A DNA stretch of 64,000 nt from Caldilineaceae bacterium. Its GTDB lineage: Bacteria > Chloroflexota > Anaerolineae > Caldilineales > Caldilineaceae. A program made the translations under genes and the position numbers. Where the stretch lies: positions 62,001-126,000 of the forward strand of contig JADLDO010000047.1 of assembly GCA_020846635.1 (NCBI GenBank), in the 5' to 3' direction. Shown here one piece after another: positions 8,868 through 17,840 of the stretch; position 1 is the first letter of the stretch, and every line of letters starts with the position of its first letter. Below the pieces are notes generated by a model. The model saw only the letters and a list, made by a program, of their open reading frames with translations, was not told where the DNA came from and made no database searches.

Positions 8868-10022
8868 ATGAGAATTGTAAAACGGTCTTTAGGGATCGTC
8901 AGCCTCCTGATGGTACTCGTATTGGTCGTTGCTGCCTGCGCCCCCACCACTACGGCACCCGCAGCACCCGCCGCCACTGAAGCCAGTGCAGATGCAGCCG
9001 CCACCGAAGCACCCGCCGAAGAAGCAGAAGCCGCCGAAGAAGCCGAGGCGACGCCTGAGCCCGCAGAGGAGGCAGAAGGCGCAGCAGCACCCGCCGCGCT
9101 CCTGGTCGGTCTTGTGACTGATGTGGGCCGCGTCAACGACCGCAGCTTCAACCAGTCCGCATGGCAGGGTGTGCAGAACTATGCCGCGGCTGCCGGTCTG
9201 GGGGAAGATGACTTCCGCTATGTTGAAACGCAAGCCGCCACCGACTATGCCGACAACATCCAGCAATTTATCGATGCGGGCTATCAGGTCATCGTGACCG
9301 TAGGCTTTGCGCTAGGCGAGGCAACCATTGCCGCCGCGCAGGAGAACCCCGACATCTATTTTATCGGTGTTGACCAATTCCAGGGTGAGGCGCTCCCCAA
9401 CTTGGTTGGCCTGGTCTTCCATGAAGATCAGTCGGGCTTTCTGGCTGGTGCGTTAGCCGCCCACCTCTCTAAGAGCGGCACCATCGCCGCTGTCTTGGGT
9501 ACAGACTTAGTACCTCCTGTGGTCGCCTTCGGCGAGGGCTACCAGGCAGGTGCACTCTATATTAATCCTGACATCAAAGTCATTTCCACCTATCACCCCG
9601 GCGAGCTTTCGCAGGCGTTCACTGACCCCGAATGGGGCGCGGCGACCGCACGACAGGCCATTGACCAGGGAGCAGATGTCATCTTTGGCGCTGGTGGTTT
9701 GACAGGTAACGGCGCGCTGCAAGAAGCCGCTACACAAGAAGGACTCTACTGCATCGGTGTGGATACCGACCAGTGGGAGACGCTGCCCGCAGCCCACCCC
9801 TGCTTGGTTTCCAGCGCCATGAAATTGATCACCCCCGCGGTGGAGGAATTGATCGGCACAGTCGCCGACGGCAGCTTCCAGGGTGGCAACTACTTTGGTC
9901 AGGCGGGTTTGGCTCCGTTCCACGACTTTGAGGACGTTGTGCCGCAGGAGGTCAAGGATTCGCTGGCCGAAATCGACGCCGGTCTGAAGGATGGTTCCAT
10001 CACGACAGGCTATGGTGAATAA
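8868..10022 (+). CDS. BMP/PnrA-family substrate-binding lipoprotein of an ABC importer
   Basis: About 384 residues. The signal peptide ends in a lipobox (VLVVAAC, Cys 24). A long Ala/Glu/Pro linker follows, typical of lipoproteins of this phylum, then the BMP domain: LVGLVTDVGRVNDRSFNQSAW, ADNIQQFIDAGYQVIVTVG, GVDQFQ, HEDQSGFLAGALAA and GVDTDQWETLP. BMP proteins bind nucleosides or similar ligands outside the membrane. I favour ATG 8868, with GAGG 12 bases upstream; ATG 8856 is in frame but has no spacing to that site. It is the first gene of the four-gene importer. A strong hairpin after it probably makes it more abundant than the permeases. Confidence 0.88.
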   Translation: MRIVKRSLGIVSLLMVLVLVVAACAPTTTAPAAPAATEASADAAATEAPAEEAEAAEEAEATPEPAEEAEGAAAPAALLVGLVTDVGRVNDRSFNQSAWQGVQNYAAAAGLGEDDFRYVETQAATDYADNIQQFIDAGYQVIVTVGFALGEATIAAAQENPDIYFIGVDQFQGEALPNLVGLVFHEDQSGFLAGALAAHLSKSGTIAAVLGTDLVPPVVAFGEGYQAGALYINPDIKVISTYHPGELSQAFTDPEWGAATARQAIDQGADVIFGAGGLTGNGALQEAATQEGLYCIGVDTDQWETLPAAHPCLVSSAMKLITPAVEELIGTVADGSFQGGNYFGQAGLAPFHDFEDVVPQEVKDSLAEIDAGLKDGSITTGYGE

Positions 10023-10034
10023 GCAACGTTGAGA

Positions 10035-10087
10035 GCTATCACCCTCCCGCGCCCAATGGGCTCCCCAACTTCCGGGAGGGTGATAGC
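10035..10087 (+). terminator. Partial terminator between binding protein and permease
   Basis: A perfect 15-bp outer stem (10035-10049 with 10073-10087) encloses a second small stem, GCCC-AAT-GGGC. No U-run follows. It lies inside the importer operon just after the lipoprotein gene, so it may stabilise the upstream mRNA or attenuate downstream transcription. Confidence 0.55.
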
Positions 10088-10182
10088 GACTTCTTTGTCA
10101 CTCTCCCAACTGACCATGCATATTCCTTCTCATCTACACCTGTTATACCTGTGAGTTACTATCCGATTCGACTGGAGTTGCG

Positions 10183-11316
10183 ATGACAGCATCGTCCCTA
10201 CAGCGCCTCGCCCGCGCCCTGCTTATTCCTGTCCTGGCTGTCGTGGCTGCGCTGGCAATTGGCGCAATCATCATGCTCATTTTTGGGGATGATCCGATCA
10301 AAGCCTATACAGGGTTGATGCGCGGGGCCTTTGAGTGGGGACGCCCCATCTCCTCCACCATCCGCAAGATGACGCCGTTGATCCTCACCGGCCTCTCTGT
10401 CGCCGTGGCCTTCAAGGCGGGACTATTCAACATCGGGGCATCGGGCCAATTTCTGATGGGAACCGTCGCCTCGGTGGCCGTTGGCACCCATTTCGAGGGG
10501 CTGCCCCCCTTCATTCACATTCCCTTTGCTGTGCTGGCAGGGCTCGCGGGTGGCATGATTTGGGGGGCCATCCCCGGAATTCTCAAGGTGACAACGGGCG
10601 CGCATGAGGTGATCACCACCATTATGCTCAACTACATCGCCGCCAACTTCGCCGGGTGGACTGTCTATGCAGGTGGCACCCAGGGGCAGACTCCTGGCCC
10701 ACTGTGGGACCCGACCGCGGGTGCGGTCTCTGAAACAGCCGACGTTCTGGCAAGCGCCCAACTCCCTTTTCTCGTTGGCCCTCCCTATCGCATCCACCTG
10801 GGCGTGATCTTGGCGCTGCTGATCGCCATTTTTATGTGGTGGCTTATCTATAAGACCATCATCGGCTTTGAAATTCGTACGGTGGGGCTCAACATGAAGG
10901 CCGCGCGCTATGCGGGCATGAAAGTCTCCCAACGCATTGTTTTGGCGATGGTGCTGGCGGGTGGCTTGGCAGGGCTGGCAGGAACCTTTGAGACGTTGGG
11001 GCACATTCACAAATACGCGCCGGAGTTTAGTGGGGCGGTCGGCTTCGATGGCATCACCGTTGCGCTCTTGGGCCAGACCCATCCGCTTGGCGTTGTCCTC
11101 TCTGCCTTCCTGATGGGCGCGCTCGACGCCGGTGCATCACGCATGCAGTTTGACTCTGGTGTTGCCGCCGATATTATCCAGATTATTCAAGCGCTGGTCT
11201 TGGCCTTTGTCGCCGCGCCGACCATTATTCGCAGCCTCTTCCGCCTGCCCAAAACCGCAGATGCAGACAATGTCGCAGTTGAAGCTACCACCCTAAGCAC
11301 CGGTTGGACCGGATGA
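10183..11316 (+). CDS. ABC importer permease (BMP/nucleoside type), first subunit
   Basis: 377 residues with about eight to ten hydrophobic helices. The family core is present: AFKAGLFNIGASGQFLMG, HEVITTIMLNYIA and GFEIRTVGLNMKAARYAGM, then GGLAGLAGTFETLGH. This matches the BPD_transp_2 permeases (NupP/YufP-like) that work with BMP binding proteins. GGAG lies six bases before the ATG. Thirteen bases separate it from the second permease, so they should be translated together and form a heterodimer in the membrane. Confidence 0.88.
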   Translation: MTASSLQRLARALLIPVLAVVAALAIGAIIMLIFGDDPIKAYTGLMRGAFEWGRPISSTIRKMTPLILTGLSVAVAFKAGLFNIGASGQFLMGTVASVAVGTHFEGLPPFIHIPFAVLAGLAGGMIWGAIPGILKVTTGAHEVITTIMLNYIAANFAGWTVYAGGTQGQTPGPLWDPTAGAVSETADVLASAQLPFLVGPPYRIHLGVILALLIAIFMWWLIYKTIIGFEIRTVGLNMKAARYAGMKVSQRIVLAMVLAGGLAGLAGTFETLGHIHKYAPEFSGAVGFDGITVALLGQTHPLGVVLSAFLMGALDAGASRMQFDSGVAADIIQIIQALVLAFVAAPTIIRSLFRLPKTADADNVAVEATTLSTGWTG

Positions 11317-11329
11317 CCAGAGAGGTTCC

Positions 11330-12382
11330 ATGACGCAACAAACAATCTGGCGGCGCACCTCTATCATTGGTGGCGTTTTGGCCCTGGCAATCGTGCTCAT
11401 GGTCATCCTGGTCAATACGACCGATCTGCGCTCTGTCCTGTGGCTGCGCGTCCTCTTTGGCGTCAGTGCTCTCAACTTTACTTTGCGCGCGGCTGTCCCC
11501 TTGATTTTGGGCGCGCTCAGCGGTATCTTGTGTGAACGCACAGGGATTATCAACATTGGCATCGAGGGCATGATGCTGGCGGGAGCCTATGCCGCCTTTG
11601 TCGCCAAAGTTGCCACAAACGATTGGCCTCTGCTGACCAGCCTGTTGATGGGCGTGGCTGCGGCGCTCTTGGTGGGTGGGGTGATGGGGCTGCTGCATGC
11701 TGTCCTCTCGATTCGCTATCGAGTGAACCAGATCATCTCCGGTACGGTTATCATCATCTTGGCCGCGGGGTTCACTGCCTATCTCTTTGACCGCGATGCG
11801 GTGGCTATCGGCAAATTTAACTCGGTGCGTATCCCGCTTCTGGCGGACATTCCGGTCATCGGCGAGATTCTCTTTAACAACCCGGTCATCACCTATATGA
11901 CGCTGCTGCTGGTGGTGATCGTGCATATCGGGCTCTTCTACACCCGTTGGGGGCTGCGCACGCGCGCCTGTGGCGAACATCCGCGTGCGGCTGATACCGT
12001 GGGGATTCCCGTTAACCGCTATCGCTATATCAACACCTGCATCGGGGGTGCGCTGGCGGGACTCGGCGGCGGCTTTTTGGTGCTGGAAGCGGTGGGGCAA
12101 TTTCAAGAAGGGATGACCGCGGGCCGCGGCTTTATCTCGCTGGCAGCCATGATCTTTGGCAACTGGAATCCCTTTGGCGCATTGGCGGCATCGCTCCTTT
12201 TTGGATATACCCAGGCGCTGCAAAATGAGCTGCTCTTGGCAGGTATGCGGCTTGTGCCTCGCCAATTCGTGAGTATGCTGCCCTATCTCGTCACCATCAT
12301 CGCGGTCAGCGGCTTTGTCGGGCGCGTGCGCCCCCCCGCCGCCGAAGGGCAGGTCTATGAGACCGAAGGGACGCTGCAGTAG
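11330..12382 (+). CDS. ABC importer permease (BMP/nucleoside type), second subunit
   Basis: 350 residues, multipass. Family core: LRAAVPLILGALSGILCERT, GIINIGIEGMMLAGAYAAF, YRVNQIISGTVIIILAAG and GLRTRACGEHPRAADTVGI, followed by GGALAGLGGGFLVLE. It matches the NupQ/YufQ branch of the BPD_transp_2 permeases. GAGAGG lies a few bases before the start. It partners the preceding permease and the double ATPase that follows 38 bases later. Confidence 0.88.
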   Translation: MTQQTIWRRTSIIGGVLALAIVLMVILVNTTDLRSVLWLRVLFGVSALNFTLRAAVPLILGALSGILCERTGIINIGIEGMMLAGAYAAFVAKVATNDWPLLTSLLMGVAAALLVGGVMGLLHAVLSIRYRVNQIISGTVIIILAAGFTAYLFDRDAVAIGKFNSVRIPLLADIPVIGEILFNNPVITYMTLLLVVIVHIGLFYTRWGLRTRACGEHPRAADTVGIPVNRYRYINTCIGGALAGLGGGFLVLEAVGQFQEGMTAGRGFISLAAMIFGNWNPFGALAASLLFGYTQALQNELLLAGMRLVPRQFVSMLPYLVTIIAVSGFVGRVRPPAAEGQVYETEGTLQ

Positions 12383-12420
12383 GATATTGAAATGATGACG
12401 GTTTTCATTAGGAGCAACTG

Positions 12421-13983
12421 GTGAACGAATCTCAAACGCCCGTCCTGGAAGCCCGCGGCATTACCAAGAAATTCCCTGGGGTGATCGCCAACGAGGATGT
12501 CAACCTGGCCTTGTATAAGGGCGAAATCTTGGCGCTCTTGGGTGAAAATGGCGCGGGCAAATCGACCCTGATGAATGTTATCTATGGTCTCTATCAGCCC
12601 ACGGAAGGCGAAATCCGGGTGCAGGGCCAGCCCGTTAAGATGAACAATCCCAACGATGCCATCCACCTGGGCATTGGCATGGTACACCAACATTTCCAAC
12701 TGGTGCCGGTGATGACCGTGGCTGAAAATGTCATGCTGGGCAGCGAGAGTATTCGCAACGGCCTGCTCGATACCCGCGCAGTCGCCGCGCGCATCAACGA
12801 TCTTTCGCAACGCTACGGCCTTGACGTAGACCCTTACGCACTGGTCGAGGACTTGCCGGTTGGCGTGCGCCAGCGTGTGGAGATTGTCAAGACGCTCTAT
12901 CGCAATGCCGACATTCTGATTTTGGACGAACCCACTGCTGTCCTCACGCCCCAGGAGATCGAAGGGCTATTTGAGGTGATGACGCTGCTCAAAAGTCAGG
13001 GTAAGTCTATCATCTTCATCACCCATAAGCTCAAAGAAGTGCTGCGCGTGGCCGACCGGATCGCGGTGCTGCGCGATGGGCGCGTTGTAGGTGAGGCCGA
13101 CCCCAAGAGCGCGACGCAAGGCTCTTTGGCCGAGATGATGGTGGGCCGCGAAGTCATCCTGACCGTCGAGAAGTCAGTCGCCAAGCCGGGGCCGGTCGTG
13201 CTGGCGTTGAATCAGGTGAGCGCACGCGATGACCTGGGCAATCAGGCGCTCAATCAGCTCTCGCTGGAAGTACGCGCGGGCGAGATTACCGGTGTCGCCG
13301 GTGTCCAGGGCAATGGGCAGACCGAATTGGTGGAGGTCATCACCGGGCTGCGTTCGGCCCAAAGCGGCCAGATTACCATCGGCGGGCAAAACATGACCAA
13401 CGCCTCGCCGCGCCGTGTCACTGCCGAAGGGCAAAGCTGCCACGTTCCCGAAGATCGCCATAGCTATGGTATGGTAGAGACCTATGAAGTCGCTCAAAAC
13501 CTGGTCTTGAACACCTATTATTTGCCTCCTTTTGCCAAAGGCTGGACGATACAGGAAGACGCGTGGGCGCGCCATGCCGAAAAATTGGTAGACGACTATG
13601 ATGTTCGCACCCCCAGCGTCCACACCCTGGCGGGCAATCTCTCCGGTGGCAACCAGCAGAAGATGGTGGTGGCGCGCGAATTTAGCCGCGATGTCAAGTT
13701 GCTCATTGCGGCCCAACCTACACGCGGCATTGATGTCGGTTCCATCGAGTTTATTCACAAGCAAATTGTCGCCAAGCGTGATGAAGGGGTGGCTGTGCTG
13801 GTCGTCAGCGCCGAGTTGGACGAGATCATGGCGCTTGCCGACCGCATCGCTGTGATGTATAAAGGGGAGATTGTGGCAATTGTCCCACGATCCGAGGCGA
13901 CCCGTGAAGGGCTTGGTCTGCTGATGGCAGGGGTTCGCCAGGAGGAAATCAAAGCCTCCCTACAGACGCCGGTGCCGGTATAG
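12421..13983 (+). CDS. Double-domain ABC ATPase of BMP/nucleoside importer
   Basis: 520 residues with two nucleotide-binding domains. The first has Walker A GENGAGKST (41-49), a degenerate signature LPVGVRQRVEIVKTL and Walker B LILDEPTAVL. The second has a degenerate Walker A (GVQGNGQTEL), an intact signature LSGGNQQKMVVAREF and LLIAAQPTRGID in the Walker B position. This asymmetric pattern is normal for the RbsA/NupO-type family. The GTG start is supported by an AGGAG eight bases upstream. It energises the importer from the cytoplasmic side. Only a weak 5-bp hairpin with a T4 run (13987-14004) follows, so the next genes may be read through. Confidence 0.9.
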   Translation: MNESQTPVLEARGITKKFPGVIANEDVNLALYKGEILALLGENGAGKSTLMNVIYGLYQPTEGEIRVQGQPVKMNNPNDAIHLGIGMVHQHFQLVPVMTVAENVMLGSESIRNGLLDTRAVAARINDLSQRYGLDVDPYALVEDLPVGVRQRVEIVKTLYRNADILILDEPTAVLTPQEIEGLFEVMTLLKSQGKSIIFITHKLKEVLRVADRIAVLRDGRVVGEADPKSATQGSLAEMMVGREVILTVEKSVAKPGPVVLALNQVSARDDLGNQALNQLSLEVRAGEITGVAGVQGNGQTELVEVITGLRSAQSGQITIGGQNMTNASPRRVTAEGQSCHVPEDRHSYGMVETYEVAQNLVLNTYYLPPFAKGWTIQEDAWARHAEKLVDDYDVRTPSVHTLAGNLSGGNQQKMVVAREFSRDVKLLIAAQPTRGIDVGSIEFIHKQIVAKRDEGVAVLVVSAELDEIMALADRIAVMYKGEIVAIVPRSEATREGLGLLMAGVRQEEIKASLQTPVPV

Positions 13984-14060
13984 TTGATCCTGCTAGGATA
14001 TTTTAATGCCGAGAGTGTCGTGTCGAGAGCGTATAGTGCTAGATTCCTGGTTGTTATCTC

Positions 14061-15839
14061 ATGAACCCGTTTGACCCAATCCTTGACCAACCGCAGAGCA
14101 TTGACGTTGAGGCCATTGACTCCACGGTGAGCTACCGGCTTGCCAACCAAGAGTTGGCCTTTACAGTTGATGCCGAGACTGACCTCTATGAACTGGTGTG
14201 GCCCTGGGCGGACGCGACCTATGTGCGCTCAATCCGCCTGCGCGTCCGCGACCCGCAGAGCGAAGATCTGCTGCCCATGATCACCCGTTTTTACCCCGGC
14301 TATCAGGAGACGATCCTGGGCAGCGAGGGCATGATCATCAGCAAGCGGCTGGCGGTTCCTTTGGGCAGCGCCGACGACCGCGCCGTGATCTGGGTGCTGG
14401 ACTGTCAGGCCGAGGGCGACCGGCTGATCCGCTTGGATGTGGAGATCGACTGGGGCGAACCGTTGAGCCAGCGCATTGTCGATGGGCTGCTCGTCGCCCA
14501 GCATAACCCCGGTCAAGCGCGCGGCATCTATGCCCAACACAATGCAGACAGCACGCGCGTCTTTGGCAATCCCTATGGGCGACCCACGACCATCGAACTG
14601 ACGGACGACGGCAAGGCACACCTGGTCTACTATGTGCTGGTCAATGGCATGGTCGAGGTTCCGCTGCTGCTCACCGTCAGCGATGTGGGCGAGCAGGTCG
14701 CCTGGAGCAGCTTCTTGGGGCTGCGCGATGCTGAACGTGCCTTTGAGATGAGCGTGGATGCGTGGGAAAAGGCTGTGAAGACGGGGCGGCTGTGGACACC
14801 TGACCCCTCCCTCAATCGCGCTGTGCAAACGGGGCGGCTGACCACGCTGCGTCATGTGCAAAAATTCCGCAGCGGGCTTGCGCCTAGCGACCGGCAGGTG
14901 GCGCATGTGCCGGCGCTGGTCAAAAGCCTGGATGCCTGTGACCTAATCCTAAGCCGTAATCTGTTGGCCCATCTACGCCGTGTGGCAGAGCGCAGCGAAG
15001 GCAAATTCCCTGCCAGCCTGCCGATTCGCCCCAAAGACCCGCTGGAAGCGCCGGGGCCGCGACTGGCCTGGAATATCAGCGCCTATCTTCTTGTCCTCAT
15101 GGATCATCTGCGCCGCCACCCCAACCCCGACCTGTTGGGCGAGCATTATGGCGCGGTGCAGCTCTGTGCCGAAACACTTGTACAGGTGCGTATCGACGCG
15201 CAAGACCGGGTGGATGCCACCACCTTTGCCGCGGCGGGGACGGGGCTGCGCTATGCGGTTTCGCTGGCGACGCAGCAGAAAAACAGTGCCGACGCCGTAC
15301 GTTGGGAAAGTGAAGCGTGCGAGCTAGAGCGCATTGCTGAGGAAGCAGGGCACACGCCCCCTTCTGTTACCCAGCTTTCTGTGCAAAACTGGCAGGAGCA
15401 AGCGGGCTGGCGCTACCACGAGGATCGACCCTGGGGCTTTGACGATCCGTGGCAGGGCATTACACTGGCGGGCGAAGCTGTGTGGACAGCCTGTGGTCTG
15501 CAACGCCGTCAAGGACAGTTGGCAGTGAATCCAAAACGGGGCAATCGCTGGGGCTGGTGGGCGCTGCTCGATCTGCCTATCGACGGAGGTAATATCAGCC
15601 TTGTCTGGGATGGGGCTGCCCTGCACAGCACCCAACCGGTCAAAAGTGATAGGCCTGTGCAGCTCTACCGCCGTATTCGTGCGATCAAGAGTGATGAATT
15701 GGAATTCGACCTGCAATTTGAGTTTACCCCCAGCGATGAGGAGGGCGGCATGGCTGCCCGTCACTATTTCCGGCCCGTCTTTGACCAACCCGAACCGTCC
15801 ATTGCGAGCCAAGCAATCGATACAACGGGTGGGGACTAG
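14061..15839 (+). CDS. Uncharacterised 592-aa protein, possibly six-hairpin glycosidase-like
   Basis: I do not recognise a named family. There is no signal peptide, so it should be cytoplasmic. The N-terminal third looks beta-rich (ELAFTVDAETDLYELVWPW; RFYPGYQETILGSEGMII). The middle is helix-rich with aromatic pairs. The C-terminal third is beta-rich again and Trp-heavy (WQEQAGWRYHEDRPWGFDD; GNRWGWWALLD). This sandwich-helical-sandwich layout recalls (alpha/alpha)6-barrel glycoside hydrolases, but I cannot see a catalytic acid pair. It sits between the importer ATPase and the HDAC-like gene (12-base gap), so it probably shares their substrate pathway. The start has no strong ribosome site. 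Confidence 0.6.
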   Translation: MNPFDPILDQPQSIDVEAIDSTVSYRLANQELAFTVDAETDLYELVWPWADATYVRSIRLRVRDPQSEDLLPMITRFYPGYQETILGSEGMIISKRLAVPLGSADDRAVIWVLDCQAEGDRLIRLDVEIDWGEPLSQRIVDGLLVAQHNPGQARGIYAQHNADSTRVFGNPYGRPTTIELTDDGKAHLVYYVLVNGMVEVPLLLTVSDVGEQVAWSSFLGLRDAERAFEMSVDAWEKAVKTGRLWTPDPSLNRAVQTGRLTTLRHVQKFRSGLAPSDRQVAHVPALVKSLDACDLILSRNLLAHLRRVAERSEGKFPASLPIRPKDPLEAPGPRLAWNISAYLLVLMDHLRRHPNPDLLGEHYGAVQLCAETLVQVRIDAQDRVDATTFAAAGTGLRYAVSLATQQKNSADAVRWESEACELERIAEEAGHTPPSVTQLSVQNWQEQAGWRYHEDRPWGFDDPWQGITLAGEAVWTACGLQRRQGQLAVNPKRGNRWGWWALLDLPIDGGNISLVWDGAALHSTQPVKSDRPVQLYRRIRAIKSDELEFDLQFEFTPSDEEGGMAARHYFRPVFDQPEPSIASQAIDTTGGD

Positions 15840-15851
15840 AACGAATCATTC

Positions 15852-16913
15852 ATGCCGCGTACTGCCATCGCTTATGATGCCTTTCATAAACACCACACCC
15901 GCGAAGGCCACCCCGAAAATCAACGACGCGTCGAAGAAAGCTGGAGCCTGCTTCAAGTGGATGGCATTGTCAGCAGGCTTCTCCACCTCCCCAGCGCCCC
16001 CGCGCCCCAAGACGCCATTTTGCGCGTACACAGCCGCGCCTATCTAGACCGGCTTGAATCTGCGGCGCTGCTCGGTGGGGGCCATCTCGATGCCGATACC
16101 TATTTAGGCCACGACAGCTATCAAGCGGCGTTGTTGGGTGCAGGGGGGCTGCTCAATGTGGTGGATGCCGTTTTGCAGAAGCAGGTAGACAACGGTATTT
16201 CTCTAGGCCGCCCGCCCGGTCATCATGCCTTGCCCAATTCGGGCATGGGCTTCTGCCTGCTTAGCAACGTGAGTATTGCGGCGCGCTGGGCGCAGGATCG
16301 CCACAATGTGGGCCGCGTGCTGATCGTGGACTTTGATGTGCATCACGGCAACGGCACGCAAGAAGTCTTTTACCGTGATCCTTCGGTTCTCTTTTTCAGC
16401 ACCCATCAATTTCCCTTCTATCCCGGTACAGGCGCGGCGCAGGAAACCGGCGAAGGGAGGGCCGATGGGTCTAACATCAACGTGCCGCTGCCCGCCAATG
16501 TGGGCGACCAGGGCTACTTGTCCATCTTCCAGCAGCTTCTCGTTCCGGCTGCGCGCCTCTTTCGCCCTGAACTGATCCTGGTGTCGGCGGGCTATGATGC
16601 CCATTGGCTTGACCCGCTGGCGAATATGCACTTGAGTATTACGGGCTATACGCGCTTGCTGGAACTATTGATGGCGCTTGCCGACGAACTCTGTCATGGG
16701 CGGCTGGTCGTGGCGCTGGAGGGGGGCTATCACATCGGCGCGCTCTCTCATTCGGTGCTCAGCGCGCTGCGCCTGCTCAGCCACAGCCACCAACCACCCA
16801 GCGACCCTTTTGGCCCGGCTCCTGGCAGCGAACGTGACATCGCGCCGCTGATCGAAAAGCTGCGCCGCCTGCACCATATACCCGATGAGCCGTATTATTC
16901 GTTGGGGAGATAA
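15852..16913 (+). CDS. Histone-deacetylase-family amidohydrolase (class II-like)
   Basis: 353 residues with a complete deacetylase active site: GRPPGHHALP (His 124/125), DFDVHHGNGTQ (zinc ligands Asp 162 and His 164), SAGYDAHW (Asp 249) and EGGYH (catalytic Tyr 293). Bacterial members remove acyl groups from small molecules such as acetylpolyamines or from proteins such as acetyl-CoA synthetase (AcuC type). It directly follows the 592-aa unknown gene and precedes an SMP-30-like gene. An acetyl-CoA synthetase lies about 11 kb away, so an AcuC-like role is possible but not supported by adjacency. The more likely reading is deacylation of an imported compound. No clear ribosome site; coupling to the upstream gene is probable. 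Confidence 0.88.
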   Translation: MPRTAIAYDAFHKHHTREGHPENQRRVEESWSLLQVDGIVSRLLHLPSAPAPQDAILRVHSRAYLDRLESAALLGGGHLDADTYLGHDSYQAALLGAGGLLNVVDAVLQKQVDNGISLGRPPGHHALPNSGMGFCLLSNVSIAARWAQDRHNVGRVLIVDFDVHHGNGTQEVFYRDPSVLFFSTHQFPFYPGTGAAQETGEGRADGSNINVPLPANVGDQGYLSIFQQLLVPAARLFRPELILVSAGYDAHWLDPLANMHLSITGYTRLLELLMALADELCHGRLVVALEGGYHIGALSHSVLSALRLLSHSHQPPSDPFGPAPGSERDIAPLIEKLRRLHHIPDEPYYSLGR

Positions 16914-16939
16914 CGACTTAGCAGCGACAAGGAGGGGGC

Positions 16940-17797
16940 ATGCCGCTGATCAACTTGACTCATGCCGAGGTATTAGTAGATGGGCTGGATCACCCGGAGG
17001 GCGTGACCTTTGGCCCAGACGGGATGGCCTATGTCGGAGGCGAGGCCGGACAGATCTATCGCATTGACGTGGAGCAACGCACAGCGCAACAGATTGCCTC
17101 GACCGGAACCGGTCTCAATGCGGGGCTTGCGCTCGACAAGGCAGGCAATATCTACGTGTGCAATGTCGGCAGCAAGGTGGTCAACAAGGTAACACCTGCC
17201 GGAGCAACATCCGTTTATAGCGCGGGCAGCCCTGAACGTCCCCTGGTTACACCCAACTATCCGGCGTTCAACGACGACGGCTATCTGTATGTGACCGACT
17301 CCGGTACGTGGAAGGCCGACGACGGCTGCGTCTGGAGCATTGCGCCGGGTGGGGCAGCAACGGTGATCAGCACAGAGTGCTGCCAGTTCCCCAATGGGTG
17401 CGCGGTCAGCCCGGACGGTCGCTATCTCTATCTTGTGATGTCGCTCAATGTACCACGGGTGGCGCGCTTTGCGATTGAGGGTGGGCAGAAGATCGGGCCG
17501 GTCGAGACGGTGGTAGAACTGCCCGGTACGGTGCCGGATGGCTTGGCCTTCTGCGACGACGGCAGCTTTCTAATTTCGTGCTACCGCCCGGATATGATTT
17601 TCCGCTACATGCCGGACGGTTCGCTTACGGTATTGATGAGCGACTTTGAGGGGACGCTGCTCGGAGCGCCGACGAATGTCTGCTTTGCCGGAGCAGATCT
17701 GTCGCTGCTGCTTTGGGCAAACCTGGGACGCTGGCACATTGGGATGCATGCAAAGACCGCGCTGCGCGGCGCAGCGTTGTTCTATCCGGCAAACTAG
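16940..17797 (+). CDS. SMP-30/gluconolactonase-like beta-propeller hydrolase
   Basis: 285 residues, no signal peptide. Propeller blades show the SMP-30/LRE pattern: HPEGVTFGPDGMAYVGG, NAGLALDKAGNIYVCN, GYLYVTDSGTW, NGCAVSPDGRYLYLV and PDGLAFCDDGSFLIS. The family includes gluconolactonases and other calcium-dependent lactone hydrolases. A strong AGGAGGGGG directly precedes the ATG. It ends the importer-linked block and is convergent with a GNAT gene, so a sugar-acid or lactone step for the imported compound is a reasonable guess. Specificity cannot be read from sequence. Confidence 0.8.
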   Translation: MPLINLTHAEVLVDGLDHPEGVTFGPDGMAYVGGEAGQIYRIDVEQRTAQQIASTGTGLNAGLALDKAGNIYVCNVGSKVVNKVTPAGATSVYSAGSPERPLVTPNYPAFNDDGYLYVTDSGTWKADDGCVWSIAPGGAATVISTECCQFPNGCAVSPDGRYLYLVMSLNVPRVARFAIEGGQKIGPVETVVELPGTVPDGLAFCDDGSFLISCYRPDMIFRYMPDGSLTVLMSDFEGTLLGAPTNVCFAGADLSLLLWANLGRWHIGMHAKTALRGAALFYPAN

Positions 17798-17840
17798 CGC
17801 CGGACCCGTTGCGTCTGTGCTGTATTCATCTGTACTATAT

